A program made the position numbers and the translations under genes. Shown piece after piece: positions 34,846 through 47,836 of a DNA stretch of 64,000 bases. Position 1 is the first letter of the stretch. Every line of letters begins with the position of its first letter. Origin of the DNA: Acarospora socialis. Its lineage: Eukaryota; Ascomycota; Lecanoromycetes; Acarosporales; Acarosporaceae. The stretch covers positions 62,001 to 126,000 of the forward strand of contig JAMYGW020000009.1 of assembly GCA_025617375.2 (NCBI GenBank). The letters run 5' to 3'. Under the pieces are notes generated by a model. The model ran no database searches. It was not told where the DNA came from and saw only the letters and a program-made list of their open reading frames with translations.

Positions 34846-37800
34846 TCACATCCCAATGGCAAAGACCCTATCCCGCTCCCTCCGACAACTACCACAGTAC
34901 TCCTCATACCACTCCCTCACATCATCAAGACGAATCCGGCCTTTCGCGTCCATGACTTGTTGTTCCCGCCCGGCGCCGCGACTCGTACCAGGCAAGGGAG
35001 CATGGTCGATTGTTTGATTACTGTCTCGGTCTCGGTCTCTGGCCTGCAATATCCGCTCCATCTGTCTGCACCGGTTGTTTTCGTCCAGGAGCCAGTTCTC
35101 CCATTCGGCGCGCAGCATTTCGCGCTCGACGGAGTTGACGACGCGCATGGCGACTAGGAGATCGTGGCGGTAGGAGCCAAGGGTCTGGCGGGTGCGCTGG
35201 AGGCGGCGGGCAGTGGAGGTGGTTGATGCGGAGGTCGCGGGTGGAGCGTAGGGTGAGTTCGTGTCGGCTAGGTTTGCGGTGTCGAGGAAGGTGGCATAGC
35301 TTGTCTTCGTCAGTACGTAGAAAGTGGGGTAGTGTTTGGGCAGACATACCATGGATTACCATCATACTCTGCCAGAGCTGCTGTGGTGTGGTTTGATACA
35401 GCCTCGTCGATATCTTTTAGGTAGATGGCTTTGCTCATTATCAGGTTTGGGCCCACTCCAACCCTGTTCATGAACTTTCGCGCATTCCGTTCGTGCCACC
35501 AATCAGAGGTGTCTCGAGACGAGTAGATGAGGTTTGTGAGAACGCTGAATGCTAGAAGGCTCAAGATAATGCTGTGGGCGCTCGATATCTTCCATACCCA
35601 CTTGATGAGGGCCAGTGTCCAGCCCATGAAACAAGAGAGGACCCTCTCTGCCAGAGAAAAGAAGAATGCTAGGAATAAACGGGCCATAGTACGCTGCTTC
35701 ATGGGTCGTCGCGACGGCGGAGGAAGGGCGGAATCCTCAGCTGCTATTTGAGAAACTTGTGTTTGCTGCCCGACATGGCCGAAAATATGAATGGCCTTTT
35801 TCGTCCGACTTTGAGCTCCCAATCTCCTGACCTGATCACTGATGACATCTGCCAAGTCAAGGGCATCCAGTTCGAGATCTTCAAGAGCCCGTCTTTCGAT
35901 GAGTGCTGATCTCGTCAGTAAGTGTTTATCCTCTTGTGAGCAAATATCTACATTGCGTACCTCGTGTGATTGTTGGAGGTTTAGACCAGTCAACTCTGAT
36001 GTATATCACCATCTTACACCTTGACTTGGCAACGTGAGTTATAACGACCTTGCTCACGAGCATGAAGTCGTTGTGCTTGGGAAGGTGCCATGGTGTCTTC
36101 TTGTCTGTTACGACATAACATAGATGATCATTGAGAACATCAATTATCTGATAGTCCACGATAGTTGCTTGCTTGTTACGGCCTAAAAAATGTTAGTCGT
36201 AGTTGTCAAAATATCAGTGGAGCAGAAGCTGCATGTAGCTCGAAGTGGCCGGGTTGCACAGAGAAACTGCATTCACTCACCAAGCATGTCGGGGTAGTTG
36301 ACACTGTACTCGAATTCTCTCCTCATATGACCTTGATCTTGATGAAGCCACGGCCCCTGCTTGACATCTTCTATCTGTCAGTCTGTACTCACAAGACTCT
36401 AGGTTCATTCAACTTACACTGAGCTCGGCGTTCGTGGTAGAGAAGTTGCCAGACAGCACTTTTGTCGCCAAACATAACATGAAAAAGTGCCTTCGGACTG
36501 ATTTCAAACTGCTTCTCTACCGCTATCCTTTTCATCCCTTGTGGGGTGTAGATCACAGGTTGGGCAGGGAGTTTGAACTTTGCAACCTCCTTGCCTTCGC
36601 CAAATCTGCTGACGTCGCCGTAGAGACCCCGATCGACACGGATATTTGCCCGCAGATCTCGCCCTGCCTTTTGAGAAGCTCGGCGGCCAAGATTGGATGC
36701 ATCTTCTGCAGGCGTACCATAAGACACATCTTCCCAGCTCTCTGAACTTGGGCCTTGCCCCGGATCTTCCTGTTCGAGCTTGATCAAGGACCTCATAATA
36801 GTTTCCAAGTCTAACGGCTCATCGGAATTGCAGTTGTGAACAAGGAAATTCAGTCGTCGTTGTAGTAATCGTAAGGGTTCCAGAAATGTCTTGACCGTAA
36901 TGCGGTTGAAGCCGTTCCTTTCGGCTCCCTCCTTCAGATGCAAGAACAGGAAGTCGCAATCTCTCCCGGACGCAGCAGTTACTTCGTAGACCGAAGAGAG
37001 GCCCACACTCGTTATTAACACAAGTCCAAGATGATGACTGTAGAAATATAAATCCTTCGGCGTGACATAAATTCTACCGGGAAACTCTTCCTGCTCGTTT
37101 GGGTTCCATGTAGCTTTAAAGACAAGAACGAGCTTCTCTTCTCGTCGTACATTAGGAAAGAGCAAACGAAACTGAGCGTCTTGAGTTTTCAATTGCAGAG
37201 GGTAATAATTGGGAAACTCCTGCGGTGTTACAGAAGTTTGTGCTGACGCTGTAAAGTCAAACTCGGTAGTAGCGGCAATCTGAGGGTCCGTAGTTGACAA
37301 CATGGCGTTAGGTGGGTTATCTAAAGCCCGCGTCATTGGACTGGGAGGATTGGATACTCTCCGGTTTGTTTGGTCAAACGGAGGCTTGAGTTCACCCTTC
37401 TCTAGTCTGTTCATGTAACCCCAGTTGGAACTACCCCAGAGATTGGCCATGATACCACTAGGCATACCACCCGTCGCATCCGTGCGCCCCACACCGACGC
37501 CCCGTTCTCCATTGACAATAACAGCTGCTTTGCTCAAATTCGTAGGAGCAGGAGGGTTAGCCAAGGTTGACGGAGCTAGAGTGCTTGGGGACGGATCCCG
37601 AGCTTTACCAACTCCAGTTTTATTAGCTCCGCTATCTAAACCAAGTTGCGGGGAGGACATTCCAGGCCCGACAGGTAGAATGTTGTGGCTGGCAGATATA
37701 AGGCTAGCAATACCGCCCCCTGACATACCCGGACTCGATGGCGAAGGTCCGTTGCCTGTCAATTGGGCGCTGGGCGTAGATTTACGGTGTAAATCTAGTT

Positions 37801-39461
37801 TCTGAATAATCCTCGACGCATGGTCTCGACTGCTGCTCTCCCCGTCCCTTTCAACAATCGTAGACCGACGGGAACTGCTCACATCAAAGCTGCTTCTGTT
37901 CCCATCCTTGTCAGGAACCGGTAAAGTCGCGCTTCTCTCAAAGCCACTTCCGCCTAGGTCCTCATTCGTTTGACCGAACGAGTCCGCAGTGCTGGCTGCA
38001 AATTCCGGCGCGCTAGGTGGTGTGATGGCGAATGCAGGGTCCTGGGGTCGTACTCCAGCTGTGGTCGGGGATTCGGTACTGGTAGGGTCTTCCAATGCTC
38101 TCTGCTTCGCTACTTCAAAGATATCTACCCACTCTGTAAGCTCCTGCTGCGTCTCGGCTTGTAACAGTATGTTATTGTCCTTTGTTTTAACCTCAAAGCA
38201 AAACCGGCGCTCTTCCTGAGGCGCAGGCCTTACACTACAGAGTAAAACTCCAATCCTCTCGCTTTCTTCGACACCCCCAGACCGTCCACCTTGATTTAGC
38301 CAGCCGAAGATACCGTTCTTGACAAAGAACCATCGACGAACCCAGGAAGTCCGAGTGGGTTTCCCGGTCAAGGTTCTTTGATTGAGCCAGCCCTGCTTTT
38401 CAGATCTAGGCGGAATGATCTTGGCGGGAGACTGTAAGTTTGTTACGGATGGACCTCTAGACCCACGATATGGCACAGTAGACATGGCATAGTCTTCCAG
38501 TTCCCGCGATGGACGTGCCGCTATTTCTGCACGCTCTTCAATCTGCCGTCTTGCGGCTAAGAGTTCACGCTTGAGTGCCCTTTCTCCAGTCGCCAGTTCA
38601 TTACTCCATCCTCGAATTCGCTCCATTTCCGACCCCCACTTCTCAATACTCCCAGCAAAGACCTCGCGCGAGCGTCTCATCTCCCTCCACTGGTCCGAGA
38701 AGAGCTTTACAAGGAGTATGTCGAGGGTCGTTCTAAGCTGTGGTGCAAGTACGCAAAAGTCCATCGAGGCCTTCAGATATGTCTTCCGAGACTCATGAAG
38801 CTGAAATGCATCCTCGCGCAGAGAAGAGGCCTCCTTAGTCTTTGCTTGCGCAGAGTATCTGGCTTGAAGATGGTCGAACTGTTTCTGCGATTGCTCTAGA
38901 TTCCGCCGAGTGTCCTACATCAATTGCTCAGCTTTTCGGTAATAGCTGGCATGTGACTAATTGGTGAACCGGTTTATACTTTGAAATTTCGTAGGTCGCC
39001 CTGCAAGAACCCACGTATAGGTTCTACTATCATAGGCTCCAGCTTCTTCATACCAGATATTGTGTAAGACCAGAACTCCCTAGCGCCCTCATTATATCTC
39101 TTTAGTGCGAGTAGAGTATAATCGTGATCCAGGACGGCTTCGGATACATGGTTAGGAGGAACGGACTGAGCCAGAAAGCCGTTCACAAGGCCCTCGAGCG
39201 CCGAGATTTCGTGGACTATCTTGCTGGTCGACTTCGCATATGCGTCTAGCCATTTCTCTATGGCGTCTATCTGTTCAGAGAAATGTACAGCTGTAGCTCG
39301 GAAGGTAGGGGAATCAAGCGCGGCTTCTTTGAGACCAACGGGACTTCAACGGACACATGTATTAGCATCTCAATGCCCCGTTTGCTGGATAATCGAACTC
39401 ACATGAGGTTTATGGTCTTCGCAACCGGGACGGCGGAAGTTTGATAATGAAGTTCAGCCAT
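34846..39461 (-). CDS. SIP3/LAM-type BAR-PH-VASt protein, putative ER-contact sterol transporter
   Basis: Homologue of yeast Sip3/Ysp1 (Lam3/Lam1), tail-anchored ER proteins that move sterol at ER-plasma-membrane contacts. Exons: 39403-39461, 38980-39343, 36418-38914, one ending at 36281, 35961-36182, 35350-35905, 34846-35299; about 1400 aa. Order: BAR-like helical domain (VGLKEAALDSPTFRATAVHF to about residue 280), PH domain at about 313-422 (KQGWLNQRT, WVRRWFFVKNGIFGWL), disordered Ser/Pro stretch, GRAM-like region (GRIYVTPKDLYFYSHHLG), VASt/START-like domain (KRIAVEKQFEISPKALFHVM, then VDYQIIDVLNDHLCYVVTDK and VAKSRCKMVIYIRVDWSK), then hydrophobic segments near 1165-1225 (SIILSLLAFSVLTNLIY). 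At the third intron, GT-AG splicing to the nearest acceptor makes a TAA; an acceptor at 36338 keeps the frame but drops 11 residues. Confidence 0.85.
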
Positions 39462-39745
39462 GTCAGCTCTTCATATTTTGGATTAGTAGTCTAGCAGCAG
39501 TGACTTCATCGCAGTTGAATTCTGCCAGAGCTCATCTGTGATTACTCTAGGTATGAGCCCGCGAATAGCTCCGTCATCCGGAGTGGACCGAACCATATGG
39601 CTGCGCTCGGCAAATTCCGCTCTCTATCCGATGAATGGATAATTCAGAAAGATTATGTTACACTACCGTTCTCCACGAGTATTGTATACATCTGCACAAA
39701 GTTGTCAATTGGAGCATTGCAGATGATAGTGTAACCGCCGTGGGG
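39462..39745. promoter_or_regulatory. Divergent promoter of SIP3-like and KRI1 genes
   Basis: Only 284 bp lie between the two chosen start codons. If KRI1 begins at the upstream in-frame ATG (39635) the space is still smaller. No specific element is claimed. Confidence 0.45.
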
Positions 39746-41906
39746 ATGAAGACACCTAAGGGATCGGAGCGTCTCGTCACGAGCGATGGGACCCGGCCAA
39801 GCCGTCCGGAAATCAATAGACAACCCGCAGCGCCAAAGAACTTACTTGACGATGACATGTCAGAGGATGATGGTGATTTTGATCAGTCAAATGGAGTGTC
39901 TCTCAATACCCAAGGGGACTCAGGAGCAAAGCCCGTTTTTCGTGTGAACGAAGAATATGCTCGCCGATTTGAGCACAACAAGAAGAGGGAAGAATTACAC
40001 AGACGTAAGTTCTCCAAGCTCATCACTTACCTAGTAGCTAATCTAACGCCCTGTTGCTCATATAGTGGAAGAAAAGTTCGGCAAGGTCTCAGCGCCCCTC
40101 AAACGGAAAAGAGGAAGTGATGGGTCAGAGAACGAGGCTTCTGTTTCCGATGGCTCAACTTCAGACTCCGAAGACGAGGATGACGAAGGGCTTTTAGCCA
40201 CGGAAGCTTTAGATGCAGAAATCTCGGCCACGTTGCAAGCAATTCGCGCCAGGGACCCTCGGGTGTATGACGAATCTGTTACCTTCTACTCTCAGATTGA
40301 TGCAGAACATGGAGACACGGCGGGAAGCAAGGATAGGGAGCGACCAATGTATCTACGGGACTACCATAGAAAGAATCTCCTGGAGGGCATCACCGATGAG
40401 ACCAACGAGAATAACGACGATAATCTACCGAAGACGTACGTCCAAAATCAAGACGAGCTCAAGAAGACTATTGTGAACGAAATGCATGCAGCTGCGGCTG
40501 GCAAAACTACTGGCTCTAGGTCAGATAAGGACTCTGAAGACGAAGAGGGGGAGGATGGCGGCTTCTTAATACCTAAAATTCTACCTGGGACAGCGGCTGG
40601 TAACGAAGAACGCCCGGCGGAGAGGCGCATGCTTGCGAATCTGGACGTTGAGTCGGCTCACCAAGATCCGGAGCAATATCTTTCGAGCTTCATGTCTGCC
40701 CGGGCGTGGGTTCCAACTGCATCTTCGCGCTTCCAGCCGTTCGAATCGGATGACGAGGAGGAGGATCAAAGAGCAGAAGCATTCGAAGAGGCGTATAATT
40801 TCCGTTTCGAAGATTCAAGCCGAGCAAACGAGAAACTTTTGTCTCACGCCCGAGATGCGGCAGCTAAATACTCCGTCCGCAGAGAAGAACCGAACAGTAG
40901 GAAGAAGATACGGGATCTCCAACGTGCTAAAAAGGAGGCCGAGAAGAAGGAACGTGAAGCGGAGATGGCGCGTTTGCGAAAGCTCAAGGTTGAGGAGGTC
41001 GCAGAGAAGGTCCGAAAGATCAAGGAGGCGGCTGGGTTTAGGGGAGAAGCCATCAGGGAAGATGATTGGAGCAATCTTATCGAATCCGACTGGGACGATG
41101 ATCGATGGGAAAAGGAGATGAATGAGAGATTCGGTAATTCCTATTATGCTGAAGAGGATGTTGAAGGTGGAGACGAGGGCGAGATTAACAAGTCCAAGAA
41201 GCGGACAAAGATCCAAAAGCCGAAATGGGACGAGGATATTGACATCAAAGACCTCGTCCCAGATTTTCGAGATGAAGAAGAGAACGAGAAGCCTCCTTTT
41301 ACATTATCTGACGAAGAACTTGACTCTAAGCCTCACGATGATTCGGGAGCGAGCAATGTGGAACACGACGAGAATTTGGGGACAAGGGCCAATACTAAGC
41401 TTCAAAAGGCTCGCCGCATGCAAGAGAGGCTTGACCGCAAGAAAGATGCCAGGAAGGAACGGAAGAGGATTGAAGAGCTTGTTGACGAGAAGGTGAACTT
41501 TGAAGAGGCCCTCACACCTGCTAAATCCAAGCATGTAGGCCACTTCAGGTATCGAGACACATCGCCTCTGACCTACGGCCTGACGGCGCGGGACATTCTC
41601 ATGGCCTCTGACAGCCAACTCAACCAGTTTGCGGGACTCAAGAAGATGGCAGCATTCCGAGACGCCGAGAAGAAGAGAAAAGATAAAAAGAAACTTGGGA
41701 AGAAGGCCAGGTTGCGGCAATGGAGAAAGGAGACGTTTGGAAGCGAAGAAGGTCCACAGTCAAACTTGGCCGACCTACTTACATCTCAGGAACAGCGGCC
41801 AATAGCCGCCGCACATGTCAACGGAGATGGAAATGCCAAGGTTCCCGTGGGCACGAAGAGAAGGAAAAGGTTCAAGAAGAATAAGAGTACAACAGAAAAG
41901 GTATAG
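39746..41906 (+). CDS. KRI1: Ribosome biogenesis protein KRI1
   Basis: Nucleolar factor needed with Krr1 for 40S subunit assembly. Two exons (39746-40004, 40066-41906) join at EELHR-LEEKFGK to 699 aa. Family marks in order: VNEEYARRFEHNKKREEL, YLRDYHRKNLLEG, an acidic block ending DGGFLIPK, DPEQYLSSFMSARAW, AYNFRFED, AKYSVRREEPNSRKKIRD, then a long charged coiled coil, DWDDDRWEKEMNERFGNSYY, KPKWDEDIDIKDLVPDF, and the KRI1-like C-terminal domain with HFRYRDTSPLTYGLTARDIL and FAGLKKMAAFRD. It ends in a Lys/Arg tail (GTKRRKRFKKNK), a probable nucleolar signal. The start is uncertain: the ATG at 39746 precedes the first conserved residues most closely; another in-frame ATG lies at 39635. Confidence 0.93.
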
Positions 41907-42635
41907 AGATCAACGGCTTTCCGTATCTTGCGTCGGATTCACTCAGCTTATTTGAGCTGTTGCTCTTTCAGAGCGTATTCTTCCACGTATATGAAGTATC
42001 TCGAAAACTTGGACAATAAGATGTCAAGATGACAATGAAGCAAATGACTTCAGATCTTGTATCACACACGTCAGTCCATGCGCAACGTATAGCATTGGTC
42101 CAAGTCGGACAGGTGGGTGGTTATGGGCTGTGCGCAAGAGATGTTCTCCGGATGCCGCGAGTGTCCCAGTGTTTCTTGGATCTAAATGGGATGTCCCGGC
42201 TCTCATATATTTCTGGAGCATACCAGTATCTTGGACTACTTCAAATACGCACATCTTCCTCTCTACCCATATGCACTTGCTCCCTGTACTATAGACGTCT
42301 GATTATCGCTCACAGTTTTTCAAAGCCAGGTCCAAAAAATTTTTGAGCGTGATAGTTCCCAGGCATCAGCCCTGTAAGATCTTTCTTGATACATGAATGA
42401 TACCCAATGTCAGAAGTAAAAAGTGGGCTAGAAGTGCTTGACTCGCCAGTCAAAAGTTAACAGAACTGAAAGTGTTATTTCATATCGACTGTCTAGATAA
42501 CGCTCTCCTTGCTATATTCAAGCTGCAGGCGATTACTATCATGATTGCAATCTCGGTCCATCGTGTTCCAATCCGATAATCCTTTCATCGAGGGCAAAGT
42601 GACTTGAATGCGATAACTCCGTGCTCCTAGCCACA
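41907..42635. other. Spacer between convergent KRI1 and STAND genes
   Basis: About 0.7 kb of 3' flanks. Open frames on both strands at 42024-42346 are short and without signature. Confidence 0.5.
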
Positions 42636-45600
42636 TTAAGTGCTCGAATCGATGCCCAAATCGGTGCCCTGCTCTCGAAATACGATGCCATCTCCTAATA
42701 CGATGCCAGGATTATGAACTCTCCAGACTCGTTCCATAGCTGATTGAAGCGCGTTTAGGTCGCTATGATGTCCAGTACTTTCCCACTTCTCAACCAGTGG
42801 CCAGAGCAACTCAGACTCCTCAGCACTAGGGTCGGCCTCTAAGTATTTGTAAGGGCTATCTCTAATATGTTTCTCAACACTAATGCTAATGATTTTCCTA
42901 GTCGGTGTCTGAACCAAAGGCTTCATCGCATCAGCAAATCGACGAAACTCGGGCTCTTTATTGAAACACTCCTCCAGCGTAAACATAGCGGAAGCAGTAA
43001 GCTCGAAGTCGAAAAGCTCATGTTCCAAGTCTCGGCGTTTGAGGTAACAATTGGAATCACCTGAGTTGGCGCTCTTCATCTGATAGTTAATGTCTGCGCC
43101 ATGCGCAAGAAGGGCTTTGGTAGTGTCGAAAATATCGTCCAACGTGAAATGCAGATCGAGAGCAGTATCGCAAAGCACTAATCCCCCGGATCTCCTGTGT
43201 GCTCCCATGTAGTCATAACGACATGAATGCAAGAAATCAAGCCATGACTCCCAGAAAGACCTTGGCATGGGGTATGAATGAGGTATCGGGAACGAAACAT
43301 GGACCATGGGATTGGCACCTGCCCGCAGGAGAATCCGTGCAAGATCGAGACAAGTTGATTTGCAGCAAGAAAGTACGTATGTTTTTGCGAGCAAATTGCT
43401 TTCTGACTGAGTGTCCGTGCGCAGACTCAACTGGCCATCCACCTTCAACTGCAGACACTCACCAAGACGTTGGTGATAGCTCGAAGAGCGCAATGGAATT
43501 GCCACACCGGTGTCTGGGTCTCCTGAATCGCTGAGCCCATTCCAGGAAAGAGTTGCGGCAGTAGCTCTATTCCTAGAGTAATCCTTGAGATTTGGAAGAC
43601 TTGGAAGATAGCTTCGTGACTCAACTGAGAGACCGAGCTGTTCACAAACATATATTGTCATGCCTACAGCTGCAGCCACGCCGATTAAATCGATTAAGGT
43701 CCCAGCATAGCCTACCATCATAAAGGTTTTAGGTGTGCGTAGATGAGCTGTGACGCCCTCTTTGACAGTGTATTGCAACATGAAAGACTCGTAATCTAAT
43801 GATCGCATCAATTTGGACTGAGCGGCACCAACAAGTCGCTCTACTACCGATAGTTGTTGCAGAGCTTCACAAAATGGGACAAACAAGGGGTGAAACGGAC
43901 CGTAATCGAGGGTTATGGCATCCTTCTGCGAACATTGGGCGAGTTGAGCAAATGTGCCTCTTGCAATGGAAAGGCGCACTTGTGCCTCAGTGAAGCCTTT
44001 ATGGGCCAGGAACGACTTTGCTTCATCATTGTTGAGTAGGAAGTCTCGGGCGGTTCTGTGGAGGAAGTTGATCTTGGTGAATAGAACTGGATCGTAGTCC
44101 TCCCTCTTAAAATATATTCGACTACCTTTGTCGGTCGGCGTCAGCTCTAGAAGGCCCGCAGTATGTGACAGCAGACGAGTTCTTAAGGTGCGACAAGCCT
44201 TGACCAGCTCGCTTGTAGCGATATTTTCGTAGAAAAAGGGTGCATCTTCAACTTCTCGCTGTGAGTGGATAAGATATAGCCTGCAGAGATCCATGGCATC
44301 ATGTCTCACACCTCTGACATCGTCTGCTTGGTACAGAGTGATCTGAAGGAACTGTGCGGCGTATCGCTGATGTATGGGCCCAATACGATTGAGCATAAGC
44401 ATATAAAGTCCTTCTAGCTCAGAGGGGAGAATTTCTATCTCCTGTGCAAGCTCATTCATATCAACAATATCTTGCAGTCCATCACGGACTTTCCTGATAG
44501 CGATGACAGCCCATAGGAACACTCCATCTGCTCGATACACGATCCTTGTAAGTAGGTCTCTTGCTCGATCTCTGTCATATTTGTCGCTTGAGACATGTTG
44601 CTGAATAAGACCAGAGAGTTGGAGGTCAGCGTACGCCTGAATACTATCAAACGTCAAGTCTTGTAGTCTTAAGCTTGGTTTTCCGTTGAATGCCTCTTCG
44701 AAGAATAGTAATGGGCGACTCGACAGGCAGATCTTGACATGAGTCTGGTCCGCTAGATCTTCAATCATTTTGACGACGGTATCGTATCGGCCATCAAATT
44801 CGTCTAAGCCGTCAATGAACATGCAGATTGCAACCAGAATTTGCGCCTGTCTCAAAAGATTGAACAAGGTATTTGTAAGGCGCCTCTCGTTCCAAGCATG
44901 CAACGGCTCGTTCTAGACATGCAATTAGGTGGGTAGTACAGCCTGATCACTACTAACTTACTTTGAAACATCCTATCAATTCGTGGCATTCAGTGAGCAT
45001 TTGGTATATCAGCGAACGGAGTAGGCCATTGATAGACTTGTTCTGGTAGGTACCGGCATTCCAAAAGAAGAAGGTTGGAGTCAACAGCCGTCTTTTAGGG
45101 CACCATTCTTGCAAGAGTTCTAATCTGCGATCGTGGTTACAGATATAATTCACTAATGTCGATTTTCCAGAGCCAGCCTTTCCATTAATCCAGTACACCC
45201 CATGTCCTGATCTGAGCCAGTGCGCGAAGTTGCCCCAGGGGGTTACCAGCTTCCAAGGAGAGCGCCGGTCAAAGCTACCCGATCTGGGCGTTTGGGGCTC
45301 ATCAAAGATCCAGTCGTAGCTATCTTTGATACCGTCGAACTCATGGTCAACCTGCTCTTGGCGAGAGAATATATCGGGATAGAACAAGCTCCTGGTAACA
45401 TCCTCATACAGGCGATTGTCCTTATGGCGCCTTTCTACGCGGTCAATCTCCGTGGTGATATGGTGCCGCGTCTGCTCTGATTCTTGCACCACAAGCGCGG
45501 CCAAGGATGTTTGAGAGTCTGCTAGACACGTAGCGACATGCTGCAGGCTTCTGTCTAGGTTCGCGAAGTACTTCTCGTTTCGTAGACCTTGTGCGTCGAA

Positions 45601-46191
45601 TCGCTGGCTGCAGACTTTGTATCAGTAATCTGCTGAATTCTATGGCCAGCTCCAGAGCTTTGGCATAAGTTGATAGCGTAGACTCCGAATGTAGCAAGGA
45701 TCTCGTTCGATGCGCAGGGGAGAAAGGCCTCAGGGGGCTGAACGTAGCGCTCACCTCAGTCGATGAAGTAATGACGTTTCCAACATCAACTGATAAGTCT
45801 CCAGTTGTTCTTGGATCTTCTTTATACCGCTTCGGTTCCATATGGCTCGAGCAGTCTTGCGGACGGCCTCTAGAGCTGACGCGCCCGGTTGTGTCTGCAA
45901 TTTACGCAGCTCGTGCTGAAGTTTGCGGGCGGTTTCTTCACAGTTTCGACCAAGATCTATAAGCTCCTTTTCTTCGCTGGTGAGTGCCAGGGACTGTGTA
46001 CCAGAGCTCTGCAGCGACTGCTGTAGTGACCTGGTTAGGCTGGCCAGATGGTCGGCTGTATAGTCCAAGTTGTTGTGCTCGGTAAGAGAGCCGTGCTGGT
46101 ACAACTGTCGACATTTCTTCACAGCGTCATTACTGAATGTTACCAGCTGTATCACAGCAGCGGCGAGGCCAATTCCTGTAACTGGATCCAT
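42636..46191 (-). CDS. NLR-like STAND receptor with NACHT NTPase domain
   Basis: Member of the fungal STAND/NLR proteins linked to non-self recognition. Three exons (45755-46191, 44962-45607, 42636-44912) join in frame to 1119 aa. The N-terminal module (MDPVTGIGLAAAVIQLVTFS, then a helical stretch to about residue 200) is the type often seen ahead of fungal NACHT domains. The NTPase has a P-loop GKAGSGKST from about residue 288, Walker B MFIDGLDEF near 393, and ICLSSRP as sensor motif. After the winged-helix-like region (FLHRTARDFLLNNDEAKSFL) the C-terminal part carries single, weak ankyrin-like units (LARILLRAGANP, TKALLAHGADINY) instead of a regular repeat array. The frame is open throughout, so the receptor looks functional. 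Ligand and outcome are unknown. It sits in gene-poor DNA between two essential housekeeping genes. Confidence 0.9.
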
Positions 46192-47836
46192 TATGGGATT
46201 GGCCTGAACTGGCTGTTATTAGATAAGTGTGAGGGACTGAATCAAGTTAGAATGAGGTATGGATCATGTCTTGAGTGTTTTAGGCAACAGCAACTCCACA
46301 AAGGTCATGCTCACTAAGCATCTCCACACATATTTCGCGGTCACACCACGTTTACCCACTTACTTCCTTAACATACCGAACAGATAGCTTAGGGCTTATT
46401 TCTAACGAATGTTAGCGCCAACTGCATCAATCCTCAATCCTCTTATTAGGTTGGTCGAGTCACACTATTTAGTTTCAATCTACTAGTAGCTTTACGTACA
46501 AAAAGCGATGCTCGGTGCTCAACAAACCTAGTAGGCAACGAAACCTGTTACATACAAAGGAACTAAGACCACAATTGAAGAAAGCCATCAAAAGAGCTGT
46601 CACATAAGTATCTTCTAAATACAATTTTCTTTCACTTGAGTTACTCATTGAAAGCACTATCAGGTTCTCTGTTGAGATCTCTATTAAGATTGCTTTTCAG
46701 AGTCTTGAAGATGTGAAGGCTTATGAGCGAAGGAAAGATGCGTCCTAGCTGTCATCACCGACCCACCTTGTCCTGTTTGAAGCCTGCACCACGTCTACAC
46801 CTGTGGAAGAATTGTTGCCGCACCATCATGCCGATAAGGTCGTCACCTTTGTTCAACGGAGCAGATTGTTATGGACTAGCCAGGTTGCTCAGATATGCTT
46901 AGATGTGGCCCACCTCGCTGATGCCCCTGACATTAAATAGAAGCCACCCCATAGGGGCATTATATGCGGAGTTTTCGCTCAGGTAGTTTCTAGTTCTTTG
47001 GCAATTTATACACATACAAACCTGACGATAATGATCTTAATATTACTTATGGAGCTCGAGAAGCCTTGGACAGACAGCTGATATCAAAACGCTTAGTGAG
47101 GAACCTCGTTGTCAACCGCAAGATTGTGTAATTCAGGCGCCTTTCTGATGCTCTTACTGGGTCGAACCTATTCAATTGCTGCTTCTACGATGTCCATTGA
47201 ACCTTGAAAATCGGTTGCCAACAAAGTCGATACCTAAGCTTCTAACATAATTAAGAAGGTTATCAATCGAGCAAGCTGCTCTTGACAATACTTCATACGA
47301 TAGATCTAGGACTGTTTTAGTGAAGTACTCGTAACTGTGGCTGGCTCCATAGCTTTATAGTGCTGCAGATCCCTTGATGACGTTCCCTCCGCTCGAGCTT
47401 CGGGTACTCTGTAGTGCCTCCTCAGAAAGCTCGGTATAACGTTCATACCTGCGGTATCTACAGATCTAAGAAAACATGACCAGCGACGACAGTAACATAG
47501 CGTGAACAGTTGTATTCAGTTGGGTACATAGTAATCATAGAGTATACGGAGTAAGACGAGGCTCTCCGAAGAAGTTCCGCCGGAGAAGTCGTTGTTCATT
47601 CACGTTCGGGTCATTACGGGGGCCCAATGCCAAGAACGTGATCTCGCCAACTAGAATTTTTTAGCGTCCCTTGCTTCCCTTCGCAAGATTCTTGCTGCAC
47701 CTTTCTGCGACCCGAATTCACCTTGTGCTTTTCTTCTATCACACCGTTGAAGACCTCGACGATCATCATCAAACCTCTCCTCTCAATCCTTTACTCTTCT
47801 TCTCATTATAGTATCTGGAATTGAATTACCGCCAAG
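46192..47836. other. 1.6-kb spacer upstream of the STAND gene and ADP/ATP carrier
   Basis: Divergent promoter space, AT-richer to the eye than the gene regions. No gene, terminal repeat or transposase motif was seen. The right end is the carrier's CT-rich leader. Confidence 0.5.
47690..47836 (+). promoter_or_regulatory. CT-rich promoter/leader of the ADP/ATP carrier gene
   Basis: Pyrimidine-rich tracts (CTTCCCTTCGC, CTCTCCTCTCAATCC, CTCTTCTTCTC) run up to the ATG at 47837. Such CT blocks are typical of highly expressed fungal housekeeping genes, which fits the C-ending codon preference in this gene. The transcript start is not shown. Confidence 0.5.

Noticed and set aside
40448-41720. Minus-strand frames inside KRI1 (Leu/Phe-rich)
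   Set aside because: Complement of Lys/Glu-rich coding sequence always yields Leu/Phe-rich open frames.
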